A stretch of DNA of 34,143 nucleotides from Cupriavidus sp. IDO (GCF_000812465.1 NZ_JWMA01000080.1:1-34143); one strand, 5' to 3'; shown: positions 17,002 to 25,712, numbered from the stretch's first letter. The notes: generated by a model not told the origin, from the sequence alone. Program-made: numbers and translations.

Positions 17002-17409
17002 ATGAACGAGACGACCCAAGTGGTTGAGCGCGACCGGAACGCATTGGCAAAAAGCCAGGAGGACAGGTCGGCACCGACGATGACCCTGCTCCCCGCAGTC
17101 GACATTGTCGAGGATAGCAGTGGCGTCACCCTCTGGGCTGACCTTCCGGGTGTGACCAAGGACAAGCTCGAGGTGAATGTCCACGATGGCAACCTCCATA
17201 TCGAGGCGGAAGCGGTCGTGCCCACACCTCCCGGACTGCGAGTGCAACACGCGGAGATTCGCCAGCCGCACTTTGCGCGCGCTTTCTCACTGAGCCCCGA
17301 CCTTGACGCGTCGAAGATCGAGGCCAATTTGCAGGACGGCGTGCTGAAGCTGACGATTCCGCGTCGCGATGAGGCCCGTCCGCGCCGGATTGCAGTCACC
17401 GTGGCTTAG
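17002..17409 (+). CDS. Hsp20 family small heat-shock protein
   Basis: 135-residue alpha-crystallin-domain protein. The core spans about residues 30-125: LLPAVDIVEDSSGVTLWADL, PGVTKDKLEVNVHDGNLHIE, and FARAFSLSPDLDASKIEANL, then DGVLKLTIPR. The I-x-I/V type C-terminal motif appears as RRIAVTV. It has a short N-terminal arm, as in the second sHsp of many paired loci, and presumably forms mixed oligomers with its neighbours. AGGAGA precedes the ATG, and the gap from the previous gene is 15 bp, so both are cotranscribed. Confidence 0.93.
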   Translation: MNETTQVVERDRNALAKSQEDRSAPTMTLLPAVDIVEDSSGVTLWADLPGVTKDKLEVNVHDGNLHIEAEAVVPTPPGLRVQHAEIRQPHFARAFSLSPDLDASKIEANLQDGVLKLTIPRRDEARPRRIAVTVA

Positions 17410-17491
17410 CGCGTCTGCGGGCCGCCAACGGTGGCGCCTGCGCGGGCGCCGCCGTGCCCTGGCGGATTGTGTTGGACAGTCCATCGCCACA

Positions 17492-17523
17492 TCCTGCCGC
17501 GCCGGCTAGCTGGCGCGGCAGGA
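17492..17523 (+). terminator. Strong GC hairpin between the second and third Hsp20 genes
   Basis: TCCTGCCGCGCC (17492-17503) and GGCGCGGCAGGA (17512-17523) are perfect 12-bp arms with an 8-nt loop. No U-tract follows, so it is not a classic terminator; it may act as an attenuator, an RNA-stability element or an RNase processing site that separates expression of the third gene. Confidence 0.5.
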
Positions 17524-17564
17524 CGTGGGAGGACGGATCACGTATGCGTCGATAGGAGGACAAG

Positions 17565-18140
17565 ATGAAAACGGAACTGGGCAAGTGGAACCCGTTCAAG
17601 TTCCTACGCAGGACGACCGCCGAAAAGCCGTCCAGAGCATCCAGGGACGAGTCATCCAACGTCGCAGTATCCAGGCAAGGGTTACCGGACTCGCCGGACG
17701 TTTCGCGGTATTTTTCCGGTGACCCCTGGCGAGCGATGAGCGAATTCCTGCATGAACCGTTCGCGGGCTTCAGTGGTCTGGATCGATGGTTCGGCGACTT
17801 CAGTTCCTCTCGCTTCCAGCCCCGGATCGACGTCGTCGATGATGGCGCGGCGCTGAGGATCACCGCCGAGTTGCCGGGTATGGACCGCGAAGATGTGCAG
17901 ACTTCCATCGAAGACGGGGCGCTGGTGCTGCGAGGTGAGAAGAAGCAGGATATTCGGAGCGAGGAAAACGGCTGTTACCGCTTGGAGCGAGCGTATGGCG
18001 CATTCATGCGTAGTATCCCCCTGCCGGATGGTCTCGACCTGGATCACGTCGAGGCGAAATTCGAACGAGGCCTATTGACATTGCGTCTACCCAAGTCGGG
18101 TTCGCCGCCGCCAGCCGTCAGGAAGATCGAAGTCAAGTAA
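17565..18140 (+). CDS. Hsp20 family small heat-shock protein, long form
   Basis: 191-residue small heat-shock protein with a long N-terminal arm (about 85 residues, with DPWRAMSEFLHEPFAGFSGL). The alpha-crystallin domain follows from about residue 85: FQPRIDVVDDGAALRITAEL, PGMDREDVQTSIEDGALVLR, ERAYGAFMRSIPLPDGLDLD and ERGLLTLRLPK. The ending VRKIEVK is the usual I-x-V anchor. Its start follows an AGGAGGA site. This form resembles the third sHsp of transmissible protein-quality-control islands. No ClpK/ClpG, FtsH, YfdX or thioredoxin gene is in the window, so only the sHsp part of such an island is seen. Confidence 0.93.
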   Translation: MKTELGKWNPFKFLRRTTAEKPSRASRDESSNVAVSRQGLPDSPDVSRYFSGDPWRAMSEFLHEPFAGFSGLDRWFGDFSSSRFQPRIDVVDDGAALRITAELPGMDREDVQTSIEDGALVLRGEKKQDIRSEENGCYRLERAYGAFMRSIPLPDGLDLDHVEAKFERGLLTLRLPKSGSPPPAVRKIEVK

Positions 18141-18213
18141 GCTGGTCGGCAATCTAGTGAGGCGGTCCGCATACCCGGGGCCAGCCTGCAACGGCTTCCA
18201 AAGGGAGATTTCG

Positions 18214-18597
18214 ATGGAGTTCGATTCTGAATGGCTGACGCTGGGTACCCATCGGGTGCGGCTCAGATGCGCGCGCGGATTCCCGACCGAGAGAACGCGG
18301 AGTGTGGCGGAACTGGCCAGGATTGCCATCGAGAATAATTTGAGCGCGGGCGCCCGCCTTGTCGAGGTCACTGGACAAGGCGAGAAAGCCTATACGATCA
18401 GCGTCGGTACGACTTTCGAAAAAGACAGGGAAGCGGCGCCCCACCTTGAATTGGCTTTGGCCACGATATTTGGACTGAGGGTCGAGCAGGTCAACATGGA
18501 GGTGGTGGTGGTCAGTCAAGCGGAAGTGGACAGGCACTTTGGCGTGTATGAGCGGATGTTGGCGGAGAAGCTTGGCGTCGTTCCACCCATACAGTGA
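18214..18597 (+). CDS. Hypothetical protein next to the Hsp20 genes
   Basis: 127-residue protein I do not recognise. It starts MEFDSEWLTLGTHRVRLRCA after a good AAAGGGAG site, so I prefer ATG 18214 over the GTG further upstream. It has a mixed helix/strand look, no membrane segment and no cysteine motif; middle part VAELARIAIENNLSAGARLV, end LAEKLGVVPPIQ. Codon use matches its neighbours. It is 73 bp after the third Hsp20 gene and probably in the same transcript, hence possibly stress-related. Confidence 0.65.
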   Translation: MEFDSEWLTLGTHRVRLRCARGFPTERTRSVAELARIAIENNLSAGARLVEVTGQGEKAYTISVGTTFEKDREAAPHLELALATIFGLRVEQVNMEVVVVSQAEVDRHFGVYERMLAEKLGVVPPIQ

Positions 18598-19036
18598 GGC
18601 CCAGGCAGCCCGGGGAACGCGCCCCCTGGTGCTGCGGTGATCGGCCGCGAGACGGGTCGCGAGAAGGCCCTATCACGCGGGGCGCTGCACCTGATTCTGA
18701 AAGAAGTGTTCGGTCGAGCGGCCGAGCGCCTGCGGTCGCGCGGGCCCGAGTGGGAACCGCAGGCAGCCGTGCTCGCCAGCGCCTCGGCCCTTGGCTGCGT
18801 CATACCGCCGGCTCGCACATGACCGACCAGGATACGTGGGACGCCGGCAGAAGAGCGCAAACACGGCGACCGCCGCCGCGCACGGCCCCTCCCCTGGAGG
18901 CAGGGTTTTTGCCCGAAGGGCCACAAGGTTTGGAAGGAAATGGCTAGCCGTATCCTAACTTGAGCATGTGGTGGGCGGCTTCCACCTCGAGACATACTCG
19001 GTATCCTAGGGACAACGTCAATACTTTGGTGCTGCG
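18598..19036. other. Stretch after the heat-shock locus, one doubtful small frame
   Basis: About 440 bp. A GTG frame at 18637-18822 encodes 61 residues (ALSRGALHLILKEVFGRAAE inside) with helical character but no recognised family. A 15-bp sequence, TGGTGCTGCGGTGAT, occurs at 18627-18641 and again at 19027-19041, each time overlapping a GTG that could start a frame. Confidence 0.35.
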
Positions 19037-19510
19037 GTGATTCTCAGTTCTCGCCTCCATGCTGTGCCTACTGCCGGATATTCGCCGGCGTCAAACCTGC
19101 TCGCCGACCGGAGTCCGGCAGCCCCGCTACCTCCGTTCCACTGGGGGCTCGTCCTTTGCATCCAGGATGAAGACGGTGATGGGGCGGCGGCTGAGGTCGC
19201 GGGTACTAACCTGCCAGGCGATACCACTGCATGGGACATCGAAAGCTTGCCGTGGGGCTCTGCATCAGAGTCTGCCTACCGATTGTCCAGGCTCGAGGTG
19301 CGCTTCCCGCGGCCGGACTGGAACGCTTCGTTCTGGTCGCGCGAGTACTTAGAGGAGGTCGCTCGAGACTTTGCCCATCGATTCCTCGTGCCTGCGCCGC
19401 GGGCTGGCGGCCGGATCACGCACCATCAAATCAATGCATGGCTCGAGTCGCTGGGCCTCTCGGTGATACCTCTCCCCCTGTCGGTACGACTCGTCGCGTG
19501 CACGCGGTGA
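19037..19510 (+). CDS. Hypothetical protein, unsure
   Basis: 157-residue frame from a GTG start. The middle and end look protein-like (DWNASFWSREYLEEVARDFA, then GGRITHHQINAWLESLGLSV), but the first 40 residues do not, and no ribosome-binding site is clear. No family recognised. It ends just before a strong hairpin at 19522-19546, which supports a transcribed gene. A remnant of a longer gene is equally possible. Confidence 0.35.
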   Translation: MILSSRLHAVPTAGYSPASNLLADRSPAAPLPPFHWGLVLCIQDEDGDGAAAEVAGTNLPGDTTAWDIESLPWGSASESAYRLSRLEVRFPRPDWNASFWSREYLEEVARDFAHRFLVPAPRAGGRITHHQINAWLESLGLSVIPLPLSVRLVACTR

Positions 19511-19521
19511 GCATAAAGAAG

Positions 19522-19605
19522 AACGGCCACCGCGAAGGTGGCCGTTTCAAAAGGTCGTGTCGTTATGCGGCTCGACGAAACCCCCGCGTCTGCTTACGCA
19601 GACGC
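19522..19605. terminator. Two strong hairpins, probable bidirectional terminators
   Basis: Arms AACGGCCACC (19522-19531) and GGTGGCCGTT (19537-19546) with a 5-nt loop. Minus-strand transcripts would follow this hairpin with CTTCTTTA. A second hairpin has arms GCGTCTGC (19586-19593) and GCAGACGC (19598-19605) with a TTAC loop, followed on the plus strand by TCCTTCTATT. They lie between the converging hypothetical gene and the primase-like gene. Confidence 0.65.
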
Positions 19606-19655
19606 TCCTTCTATTCCTGACGCTCCGCACGCTCGGCAAGCCGTTTCACGCGGCG

Positions 19656-20270
19656 CTACAGTTTCCAGATATCGCAGAAATCCACACCTTCCTGGACTGA
19701 TGCGATCACGATGACGCGCTTGCCCATCGCACGCAACCAAGATTCGCTGAAGCGTCCGAGCAGTCTTGTCGCCGGCGGCGACGAGCCGCTGCAGCAGACG
19801 GACATCGGGGCCGAGCCAATCGAGATGAAGGCCGGGCACGCGATGACACAAGTACTTCCACACCGGCGAGTCTTCCGTGATGGCCAGACCGCGCTCCCAG
19901 ATGTTGCGCAGGATCGCGCGATACTCCTCCGGGGTCTTTTCCGGACGCGCTACCACCTTCGGAATGAAGGTCGATGGCGCCATGCCCTGCTTGTACCGCG
20001 CCTCCCGCAGCTCGGAATAGATTTCAGCCAGTGGCTTGCCGGTGACCTCGTGGATGACGCCCACTAGATCCCCACCGGTTTCGCACTTGGCGCAATACCA
20101 TCCCGAACCACCCTTCCCGCGACGTTCCCAGACAACTCGAAACGTCGAACCGCCAGAGCAGAACGGACAGGGTCCCCATTTACCACTGAGGATCTTCTGG
20201 TCCTGCACGTAGTCCGGCAGCACATTTCTCCAGTCGATCGAATCAACGTCGACACGTTCGTCATCATTGT
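19656..20270 (-). pseudogene. Primase-type zinc-ribbon protein, frameshifted
   Basis: Minus-strand gene with an N-terminal zinc ribbon: WGPCPFCSGGSTFRVVWERR, then WYCAKCETGGDLVGVIHEVT. The two CxxC pairs fit the DNA-primase/Gp4 zinc-binding domain found in plasmid and integrative-element primases. Downstream SPVWKYLCHRVPGLHLDWLG and LGPDVRL follow. Near 19760 the plausible sequence continues in another frame as RLLGRFSESWLRAMGKRVIV then QEGVDFCDIWKL and a stop at 19656, so a frameshift is likely. The 5' end has no good start codon in this frame (only GTG 20223), while an ATG at 20267 is in another frame. It lacks the helicase/TOPRIM half, so is short for a primase. Confidence 0.55.
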
Positions 20271-20372
20271 TCTCTGCTGGTCAGGACATCAAGCGCTTCG
20301 GTCCGATCTTCGGCTTATCAACCACTGTCTTCGCGTCCGAAGACGACCGGAAAAGCGCCTTATGTCGAATCT

Positions 20373-21122
20373 TCAAAATTCGTATCCGACACCGACGTTC
20401 ACAATTAGTGGAGCCGCCGACATGCGGGTCCTGTTCGAAAGAACGACTTGCCCGTTCGCATTTACTGCATTGAAGCTCGCATTGGTTTTGAGCGGAAACC
20501 AGGTCATCGACCCGGTGAGCATCCAGCGCACGTTGATCCGATACGCCCAGCCAGCCTCAAGCACCGGATTCCACGACGAACTCAACGACGCCTCGACGCT
20601 TCCGCCCGGACCTGCGAGCTGACTTAATGCTCCGGAAAATAGCGGATTCAATTGGACCGATCTGAACCACGAATAGTTAACGCCGACTCCCAAGAATGGC
20701 CTTATCTTGTTCTCCGCCCCTCCAAAGTAGTATTTCGCGACAACTATAGGCGCCCACGCCCGCACGGTGAAGAGTGGTTGAATTTCACCAAGCGGTAAAA
20801 CAGGACCACCGACTCCGAAAGCCGCCACATTTCCCTGGGCACCAACTTCCAGCTTTGGCGGCACAGCTACGGCTCCTTCCACTGCCAGATGATCCGTTAT
20901 GAAATAGGTAAAAAGCATCGAAGGCATAACCGCGTTATGAACTACAGTATTTGTTCCCGGCGACGTAAAAGTCCCAAATACCGAAGAGCTGACAATCGGT
21001 TGCGATTTTGAGTTCGGAAAATCGAGCCATGATGCACCCAACGTAGTCACAAAGCTTCCGGCACTTTGCGCACGAACACAACACGGATGAAGAGTAGCGG
21101 CCACCATGCAGAACGTAGTCAT
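20373..21122 (-). CDS. OmpW-like outer membrane protein
   Basis: About 249 residues from ATG 21122 (or 269 from GTG 21182). The N-terminus MTTFCMVAATLHPCCVRAQS looks like a signal peptide with cleavage after VRAQS. The body has alternating beta-strand character, with MLFTYFITDHLAVEGAVAVP, PIVVAKYYFGGAENKIRPFL and a C-terminal VGVGYEF whose final Phe is the usual outer-membrane sorting residue. These are features of the OmpW small beta-barrel family, pores for hydrophobic or small substrates. Start choice is uncertain. Its base composition looks less GC-rich than the operons to the left, as in the catabolic cluster beside it, so it may have arrived with that cluster as a substrate channel. Confidence 0.75.
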   Translation of the reverse strand: MTTFCMVAATLHPCCVRAQSAGSFVTTLGASWLDFPNSKSQPIVSSSVFGTFTSPGTNTVVHNAVMPSMLFTYFITDHLAVEGAVAVPPKLEVGAQGNVAAFGVGGPVLPLGEIQPLFTVRAWAPIVVAKYYFGGAENKIRPFLGVGVNYSWFRSVQLNPLFSGALSQLAGPGGSVEASLSSSWNPVLEAGWAYRINVRWMLTGSMTWFPLKTNASFNAVNANGQVVLSNRTRMSAAPLIVNVGVGYEF

Positions 21123-21182
21123 TGTTTTCAAATGCTTCAAAGCCGTCTCCAATGTTTTTATCGATCCTTTGTCCGACGCCAC

Positions 21183-21853
21183 AGCTTCGTTGCGCCACGC
21201 GGTATGTTCTTTCAGGAAAAATCGGGCCTACCGCTCAGCTAATCGTTCACACCCAATCCATCGCCACAATTCTTAGGCGTCGTCCACTCGCTTCCCGCTC
21301 GCTCTCTTGATTGAGACCCTTCTCGCAGTTCATATCAGGCGCATTGCGGGACGCTCGGGAGCCGGTGGAAAAACGCGCCACGGGCCGCCTTCATGACGGA
21401 AGAAATACAAAGCGACCCCATTTCATCTTTGACCGTCTCAACCCTGACATAGCATTGTCGTTTGGGCTCGCCTGTTCCTGAACTCCGTAATTCGAATTCC
21501 TGTCACGGGATCCGGCTCGAGCCAATCGGGGGCCCATCGTGCGCAACGATTTTGGCTTACAAACCGTCAGCACCTCCTTCGCATATCTTATTAATACGTC
21601 GGCACTACAAGGCAGATCGTTGCCCAAGAACGAGTCGACGATCATTGAGTTTCTTCCAGATCGTCCCATCCAGCTGTTGGATCGTAAGTGCCATCTTTTC
21701 GGCCTTTGCACAGGGCGTCGTGACGGGGGCCCCTTGAGACGGCTTCCAACCAACTCACCGGACCGCTTCAGGCGCTTATCAGTTGCTCACTTAGTGACCC
21801 TTGCCCAATGCAACGGCCCGATATCAAACGAGCCGGTGCATTCATATTGACCG
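21183..21853. other. Gene-free stretch with possible remnant
   Basis: About 670 bp. A minus-strand frame contains DSFLGNDLPCSADVLIRYAK, which looks protein-like, but I cannot name a family and it has no proper ends. Otherwise nothing recognisable. Confidence 0.35.
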
Positions 21854-22657
21854 CTAGACCTTCTTGAGCTTGTGGCCTCCTGCAACATAGTCCTTCATCA
21901 TTTGTATCGCCTGTGTGTCGTAGGACATCATGTGTATGAAGCCAGCAGCTTCACGGTCTAGACTCTCCGACAGAGGTAGATCCTCGCTCGAACGTACAAG
22001 CTGTTTGTAGAATGAGAGCGCTGCGGCGGGCTTGTCGAGAAACTCGTTCGCTATCTGCAGCGCTGCTGTGACCACGTCTTCAGTCACATAGTGGTGAACC
22101 AGACCTTCTTTCGCAGCTTCTTCGGGATAAAAAAGGCGGCCACGTAACACCCATTCGAGAGCTTTCCCAGCACCCACTGCTCGAGCGAGCCTCACTGAAG
22201 CGCCGGCACCCGTTATAAGGCCAATCTGGATTTCCGGTTGTCCTATTGTGTATGTACCGGGTCCCGCGATCCGAATGTCGCAACAAAGCGCAATTTCGAG
22301 TCCGCCACCCATGCAGTAGCCGTTAATAGCGGCAATCGTAGGCTTTTGCGAATGTTCAATCTTTTCCCAACCAGCCCGCAGCGGGCTGCGCGCACCCAAC
22401 GGGTCCGGCAGGCCAGCTTCCCGGCCAGTGCGGACCATTTGGCCAAATGCAAGCAAATCCTCAACGGACACATGCCGAACGAACTCTTCCGGTTGTCCGC
22501 CGGTGAAGATAATTGCACGCACGTTGGGGTCGGCCTCTAGCGTGTCCATAACCCCATTAAGCTGGGCGAGCATGTCAAAGTCCATGAATCCCTTGTTCGG
22601 ATTGCAAAATTTTACGACCGCAATTTGATTATTGGTTTCAAATGAAACTTTTCCCAT
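21854..22657 (-). CDS. Enoyl-CoA hydratase/isomerase (crotonase family)
   Basis: 267-residue crotonase-fold enzyme acting on acyl-CoA thioesters, as in beta-oxidation-like steps. Both catalytic glutamates of true hydratases are present: NGYCMGGGLEIALCCDIRIA (first Glu) and IGQPEIQIGLITGAGASVRL (second). The oxyanion-hole segment is GGQPEEFVRHVSVEDLL, unusual in having EEFVRHVS where most have xAFxAGxD. The start ATG 22657 (MGKVSFETNNQIAVVKF) has GGAGACAACG in front; a GTG at 22717 is less likely. It follows the hydrolase gene by 56 bp, same strand, so cotranscribed. Confidence 0.92.
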   Translation of the reverse strand: MGKVSFETNNQIAVVKFCNPNKGFMDFDMLAQLNGVMDTLEADPNVRAIIFTGGQPEEFVRHVSVEDLLAFGQMVRTGREAGLPDPLGARSPLRAGWEKIEHSQKPTIAAINGYCMGGGLEIALCCDIRIAGPGTYTIGQPEIQIGLITGAGASVRLARAVGAGKALEWVLRGRLFYPEEAAKEGLVHHYVTEDVVTAALQIANEFLDKPAAALSFYKQLVRSSEDLPLSESLDREAAGFIHMMSYDTQAIQMMKDYVAGGHKLKKV

Positions 22658-22713
22658 CGTTGTCTCCATTGATTTATCGCCGCGCCCCCAACCTTGATCG
22701 CCAGTCGCGGACA

Positions 22714-23622
22714 TCACGATACAGTTGGCGAGAGATGCTGCTTGAACCAGCCCACTGCCGCACTACTACTGACATCGAAACTGGGCCCCGCATACGCATC
22801 GAAATGACCACCTGGAATTACAACAAGCTTCTTTGGCTCGAGTGCCCGATTGAATGCGCCTAGCTGCAAGTCGCCGGGGTTCACGTGATCGGCAGCCGCC
22901 ACAACCATGAGGAGTGGAGTCGGAGAAATGGCAGACACGTAACAGCCCGGTTCATACTCCATCAACATTTCGATTGACCGAAGGGTCACCTCGTTTTTCC
23001 ATGCCGGTGCGCGAGACTGCGCCGTTACAGAGAACCATTCCCACGCGTCCGATTGAGGCATCGCGCTTGGTAAGGCCGGATCTTCACTTACCGCCGGAAT
23101 CATCGCGGGAATCTCGCCAGAGAAACGGCGCATTCGGTCTTCGTCGAGCGTGGCCCGCAGCGCAGGAAGATGGTCAGGGCGGACAGCTCGATCAATGAGC
23201 TGCTTCCCCGACACAAAGGGAACTTGTGACACGACGCATTTGACTCGCCTATCGATCGCGCCTAGCATCAGGACGTGACCACCGCTGTAACTAGATCCCC
23301 ATACGCCAATCCGATTCTTATCAATGCCATCCAAACTGCTTATAAAAGAAATGGCATTCCGATAGTCCCGGACCTGTTGTATTGGGTCAATTTCGTATCG
23401 AGGAGTACCGTCGCTAGCTCCGAAGTTTCGATTGTCGAAAACCAGGACGGCAAAACCGGCATCGCAGAAAGCGTCGGCATAGCTATCGAGATACATCTCT
23501 TTCACCGCTGAATAGCCGTGTGCCATCACGACGGCGGCGCATGCCGAGGTCCCGCTGTCTGGTTTGTAAAGCCATCCCCGCAATGTCACGCCCTCTGCGT
23601 TAAAGCTAACATCTTGTCTCAC
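22714..23622 (-). CDS. Alpha/beta hydrolase, CocE/S15-like fold
   Basis: 302-residue alpha/beta hydrolase. It probably cleaves an ester, amide or C-C bond in the cytoplasm; no signal peptide is seen. The nucleophile Ser111 lies in WGSSYSGGH (GxSYxG, as in the cocaine-esterase/X-Pro-dipeptidyl-peptidase group). The acid is probably the Asp in AAADHVNPGD and the His is in IPGGHFDAYAGP near the end. The N-terminal half has AVVMAHGYSAVKEMYLDSYA and VFDNRNFGASDGTPR. Start is GTG 23622 with AGGAGGA 7 bp upstream. A truncated relative at 32333 shares the core and the GTSYAGG motif, clearly a paralogue. It lies in the BKACE/tautomerase cluster. Confidence 0.92.
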   Translation of the reverse strand: MRQDVSFNAEGVTLRGWLYKPDSGTSACAAVVMAHGYSAVKEMYLDSYADAFCDAGFAVLVFDNRNFGASDGTPRYEIDPIQQVRDYRNAISFISSLDGIDKNRIGVWGSSYSGGHVLMLGAIDRRVKCVVSQVPFVSGKQLIDRAVRPDHLPALRATLDEDRMRRFSGEIPAMIPAVSEDPALPSAMPQSDAWEWFSVTAQSRAPAWKNEVTLRSIEMLMEYEPGCYVSAISPTPLLMVVAAADHVNPGDLQLGAFNRALEPKKLVVIPGGHFDAYAGPSFDVSSSAAVGWFKQHLSPTVS

Positions 23623-23993
23623 AGCACGCTCCTCCTAGCTATTTGTGTGGTTTTGTCTACACCGTGGGTAGACCGATTACTCTCGGACTATAATGGCCAT
23701 CTCCCCGCTCTGGTTAAGCCGCCTTCGAACAGTCCGAAGGATGACGCGAAGCGCCCGCACCTTCCAATGCGGGACGACGGCATGCTTTGTGCCGCGCCGC
23801 ATCCATAAGCCGGCGTAGTGATTCTGTGACCGTGAGACGGGCGTCACAAGGTTGAGGAATGCCAAAAATGGGGTAAGTTGGTGCCAATGCAGCTACCCGC
23901 AGCACCGCGATGACGGCGCGAAGACGCTTGCACACGTCCGCTCATTCGGTTCGCTCAGCATCGCCTCTGGCGAGCGAGAATCGTCAAGGTCAG
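23623..23993. other. Intergenic stretch upstream of the hydrolase gene
   Basis: About 370 bp. An inverted repeat with arms GTCTAC (23655-23660) and GTAGAC (23668-23673) lies 33 bp before the hydrolase start and could be an operator. No gene is recognised. The presence of this gap suggests the hydrolase and enoyl-CoA hydratase have their own promoter. Confidence 0.45.
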
Positions 23994-24932
23994 TTAGAAC
24001 CCGACGTGCTCGCGGCCTTTCAGCCGGAGGATTTCACGAGCCTCTGCTGGTGTAGCAATGTCGAAGGAAAGCTCTTCTAAGATCCGACGAATCTTTTTGA
24101 CTTGTTCTGCGTTCGAACGAGCCATCTTGCCCTTTTCAATGAAAATGCTATCTTCCAAGCCGACCCGGACGTTGCCACCCATGATTGCCCCAGCGGTAAG
24201 CAGTGTCATCTGATGGCGGCCCGCGCCTAGCACAGAGAATTCATACGATTCCCGACCGAAAAGGCGATCCGCGACAGTGCGCATCATTGTGATATTTTCA
24301 GGATCCGGGCCGAGACCGCCCAAAATGCCGTAAATGGACTGGATGAAAAAAGGCGGTTTAATCAACCCTTCATCGACAAAGTGCGCAAGGTTGTAGAGAT
24401 GGCCGACGTCGTAACACTCGAGCTCAAAGCGAGTGCCGTGCTCGCTCAGTTCTGTGACGATGTTTTTTATGTCCTTGAACGTGTTCTTAAAAATCGCGTC
24501 TTCGGTCGCTTGGACCGCTGGGCCTTCCCAGTCGTATTTCCATTTCCTGATCTTGCTTGCGATCGGATGAATCGAGAAATTCATGGAACCCATGTTAAGA
24601 GAACACATCTCTGGCCTAGCAATTCGCGGATATGCGAGTCGTTCGGCCAGCGTCATGGAGGAGCCTCCCCCCGTTGTGATGTTGATGATGGCGTCGGTCT
24701 CGGCGGCTATTCGAGGGACAAACTGTTCAAACAACCCCGGGGCGGGCGAAGGGCGTCCATCTATCGGATTGCGAGCGTGCAAGTGAAGAATAGCGGCGCC
24801 GGCTTCGAACGCTTCAATAGACTGTACTGCGATCTGTTCTGGAGTAATCGGCAAGTACTCTGACATCGTCGGTGTATGTATAGAGCCGGTTACGGCGCAG
24901 GTAATGATTACCTTGCGTTTTTCTGCGCTCAT
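23994..24932 (-). CDS. BKACE family beta-keto acid cleavage enzyme (DUF849)
   Basis: 312-residue enzyme of the BKACE family (prototype Kce, 3-keto-5-aminohexanoate cleavage enzyme). These TIM-barrel, zinc-dependent proteins transfer the acyl unit of acetyl-CoA to a beta-keto acid and split it into acetoacetyl-type and acyl-CoA products. The zinc ligands are His50 and His52 in ILHLHARNP. Other family motifs are KVIITCAVTGSIHTPTMS, NITTGGGSSM, RPEMCSLNMGSMNF, LECYDVGHLYN and GGNVRVGLEDSIFIEKGKMA. ATG 24932 has GAGGAG upstream. The actual beta-keto acid cannot be told from sequence; members differ by a few pocket residues. The neighbouring tautomerase, hydrolase and hydratase are expected to act around it. 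Confidence 0.95.
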   Translation of the reverse strand: MSAEKRKVIITCAVTGSIHTPTMSEYLPITPEQIAVQSIEAFEAGAAILHLHARNPIDGRPSPAPGLFEQFVPRIAAETDAIINITTGGGSSMTLAERLAYPRIARPEMCSLNMGSMNFSIHPIASKIRKWKYDWEGPAVQATEDAIFKNTFKDIKNIVTELSEHGTRFELECYDVGHLYNLAHFVDEGLIKPPFFIQSIYGILGGLGPDPENITMMRTVADRLFGRESYEFSVLGAGRHQMTLLTAGAIMGGNVRVGLEDSIFIEKGKMARSNAEQVKKIRRILEELSFDIATPAEAREILRLKGREHVGF

Positions 24933-25223
24933 GGAGCGTCTCCTCGGAGGAACACAAACTTGATATGCGCGGGACGTGTTGTCGCCGGTGATTAGAACGG
25001 CAGTCCGGGGCGGCAGGTATGTGTCCTGTCTCCGGCCCGTAGCAGTTCGAAAATGAGCCAAGATATGCCGCGGCGGACTTCACCTCACTTGTCACTTTTG
25101 CGCGCAGGTGTTGTATGCTGGACTAACGATGAAAATGGCTGTTCGCATTACTTTTCGCACGAGGCGCCAAAGCCTGATTCGGGCAATTGGGAAGCACCCA
25201 GTCGCTGGGCGCTTATCAATCCG

Positions 25224-25712
25224 CTAGGCTCCGGTCATTCCGGGCCCTGTCCCCAGAGATTTCATGTTCGCGGGGATCTTTTCCGCGAAAGTAAACGGAC
25301 CGGCCTTGTTTTCCTCGATCCACCGCTTCTCGGCTACAGATTCAAAGGGAGGAGGAATTTCGCCCTGAACCGTCCACAGGTCAACAGGCAGTTCGGCAAT
25401 CGAGAACTCGCGGTCGAAACCTCGATCTCGCACCCAGGGCGCAACGAGTTCGTCGATCGTCCTCATCCAAAACTCCCGCCCAATCGGGCTTGGGATCGTC
25501 CTTGCAATCTGGTCGATCTTGAACCGAACAAAGTTGTTGCGTGGTTCTCCGCCAACGAAGCACGAACCTTCTTCTAGCTCCTCGAAGATTACGACAACAT
25601 AAAACCGCGGAATCGGTATCTGCGCGTACGCCTCGGTAATTACCTTGGACATAGCCTTCTTGTCCTCGGCAGCGTAAGCCCCGGCCGGGTGATAAATCTT
25701 CCACAATGGCAT
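25224..25712 (-). CDS. Tautomerase of the cis-CaaD-like family
   Basis: 162-residue protein, length as in tautomerase_3 / cis-3-chloroacrylic-acid-dehalogenase-like proteins. The start ATG 25712 is followed directly by Pro (MPLWKIYHP), so Met removal exposes the catalytic Pro1; the GGAGAGAGACT stretch upstream supports it over the ATG at 25739. Further motifs are YAQIPIPRFYVVVIFEELEE and NNFVRFKIDQIARTIP. The His and Arg residues that define dehalogenase activity in cis-CaaD are not conserved in order, so a keto-enol tautomerase or hydratase role on an unsaturated acid is more likely. First gene of the minus-strand catabolic cluster, 290 bp before the BKACE gene. Confidence 0.85.
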   Translation of the reverse strand: MPLWKIYHPAGAYAAEDKKAMSKVITEAYAQIPIPRFYVVVIFEELEEGSCFVGGEPRNNFVRFKIDQIARTIPSPIGREFWMRTIDELVAPWVRDRGFDREFSIAELPVDLWTVQGEIPPPFESVAEKRWIEENKAGPFTFAEKIPANMKSLGTGPGMTGA

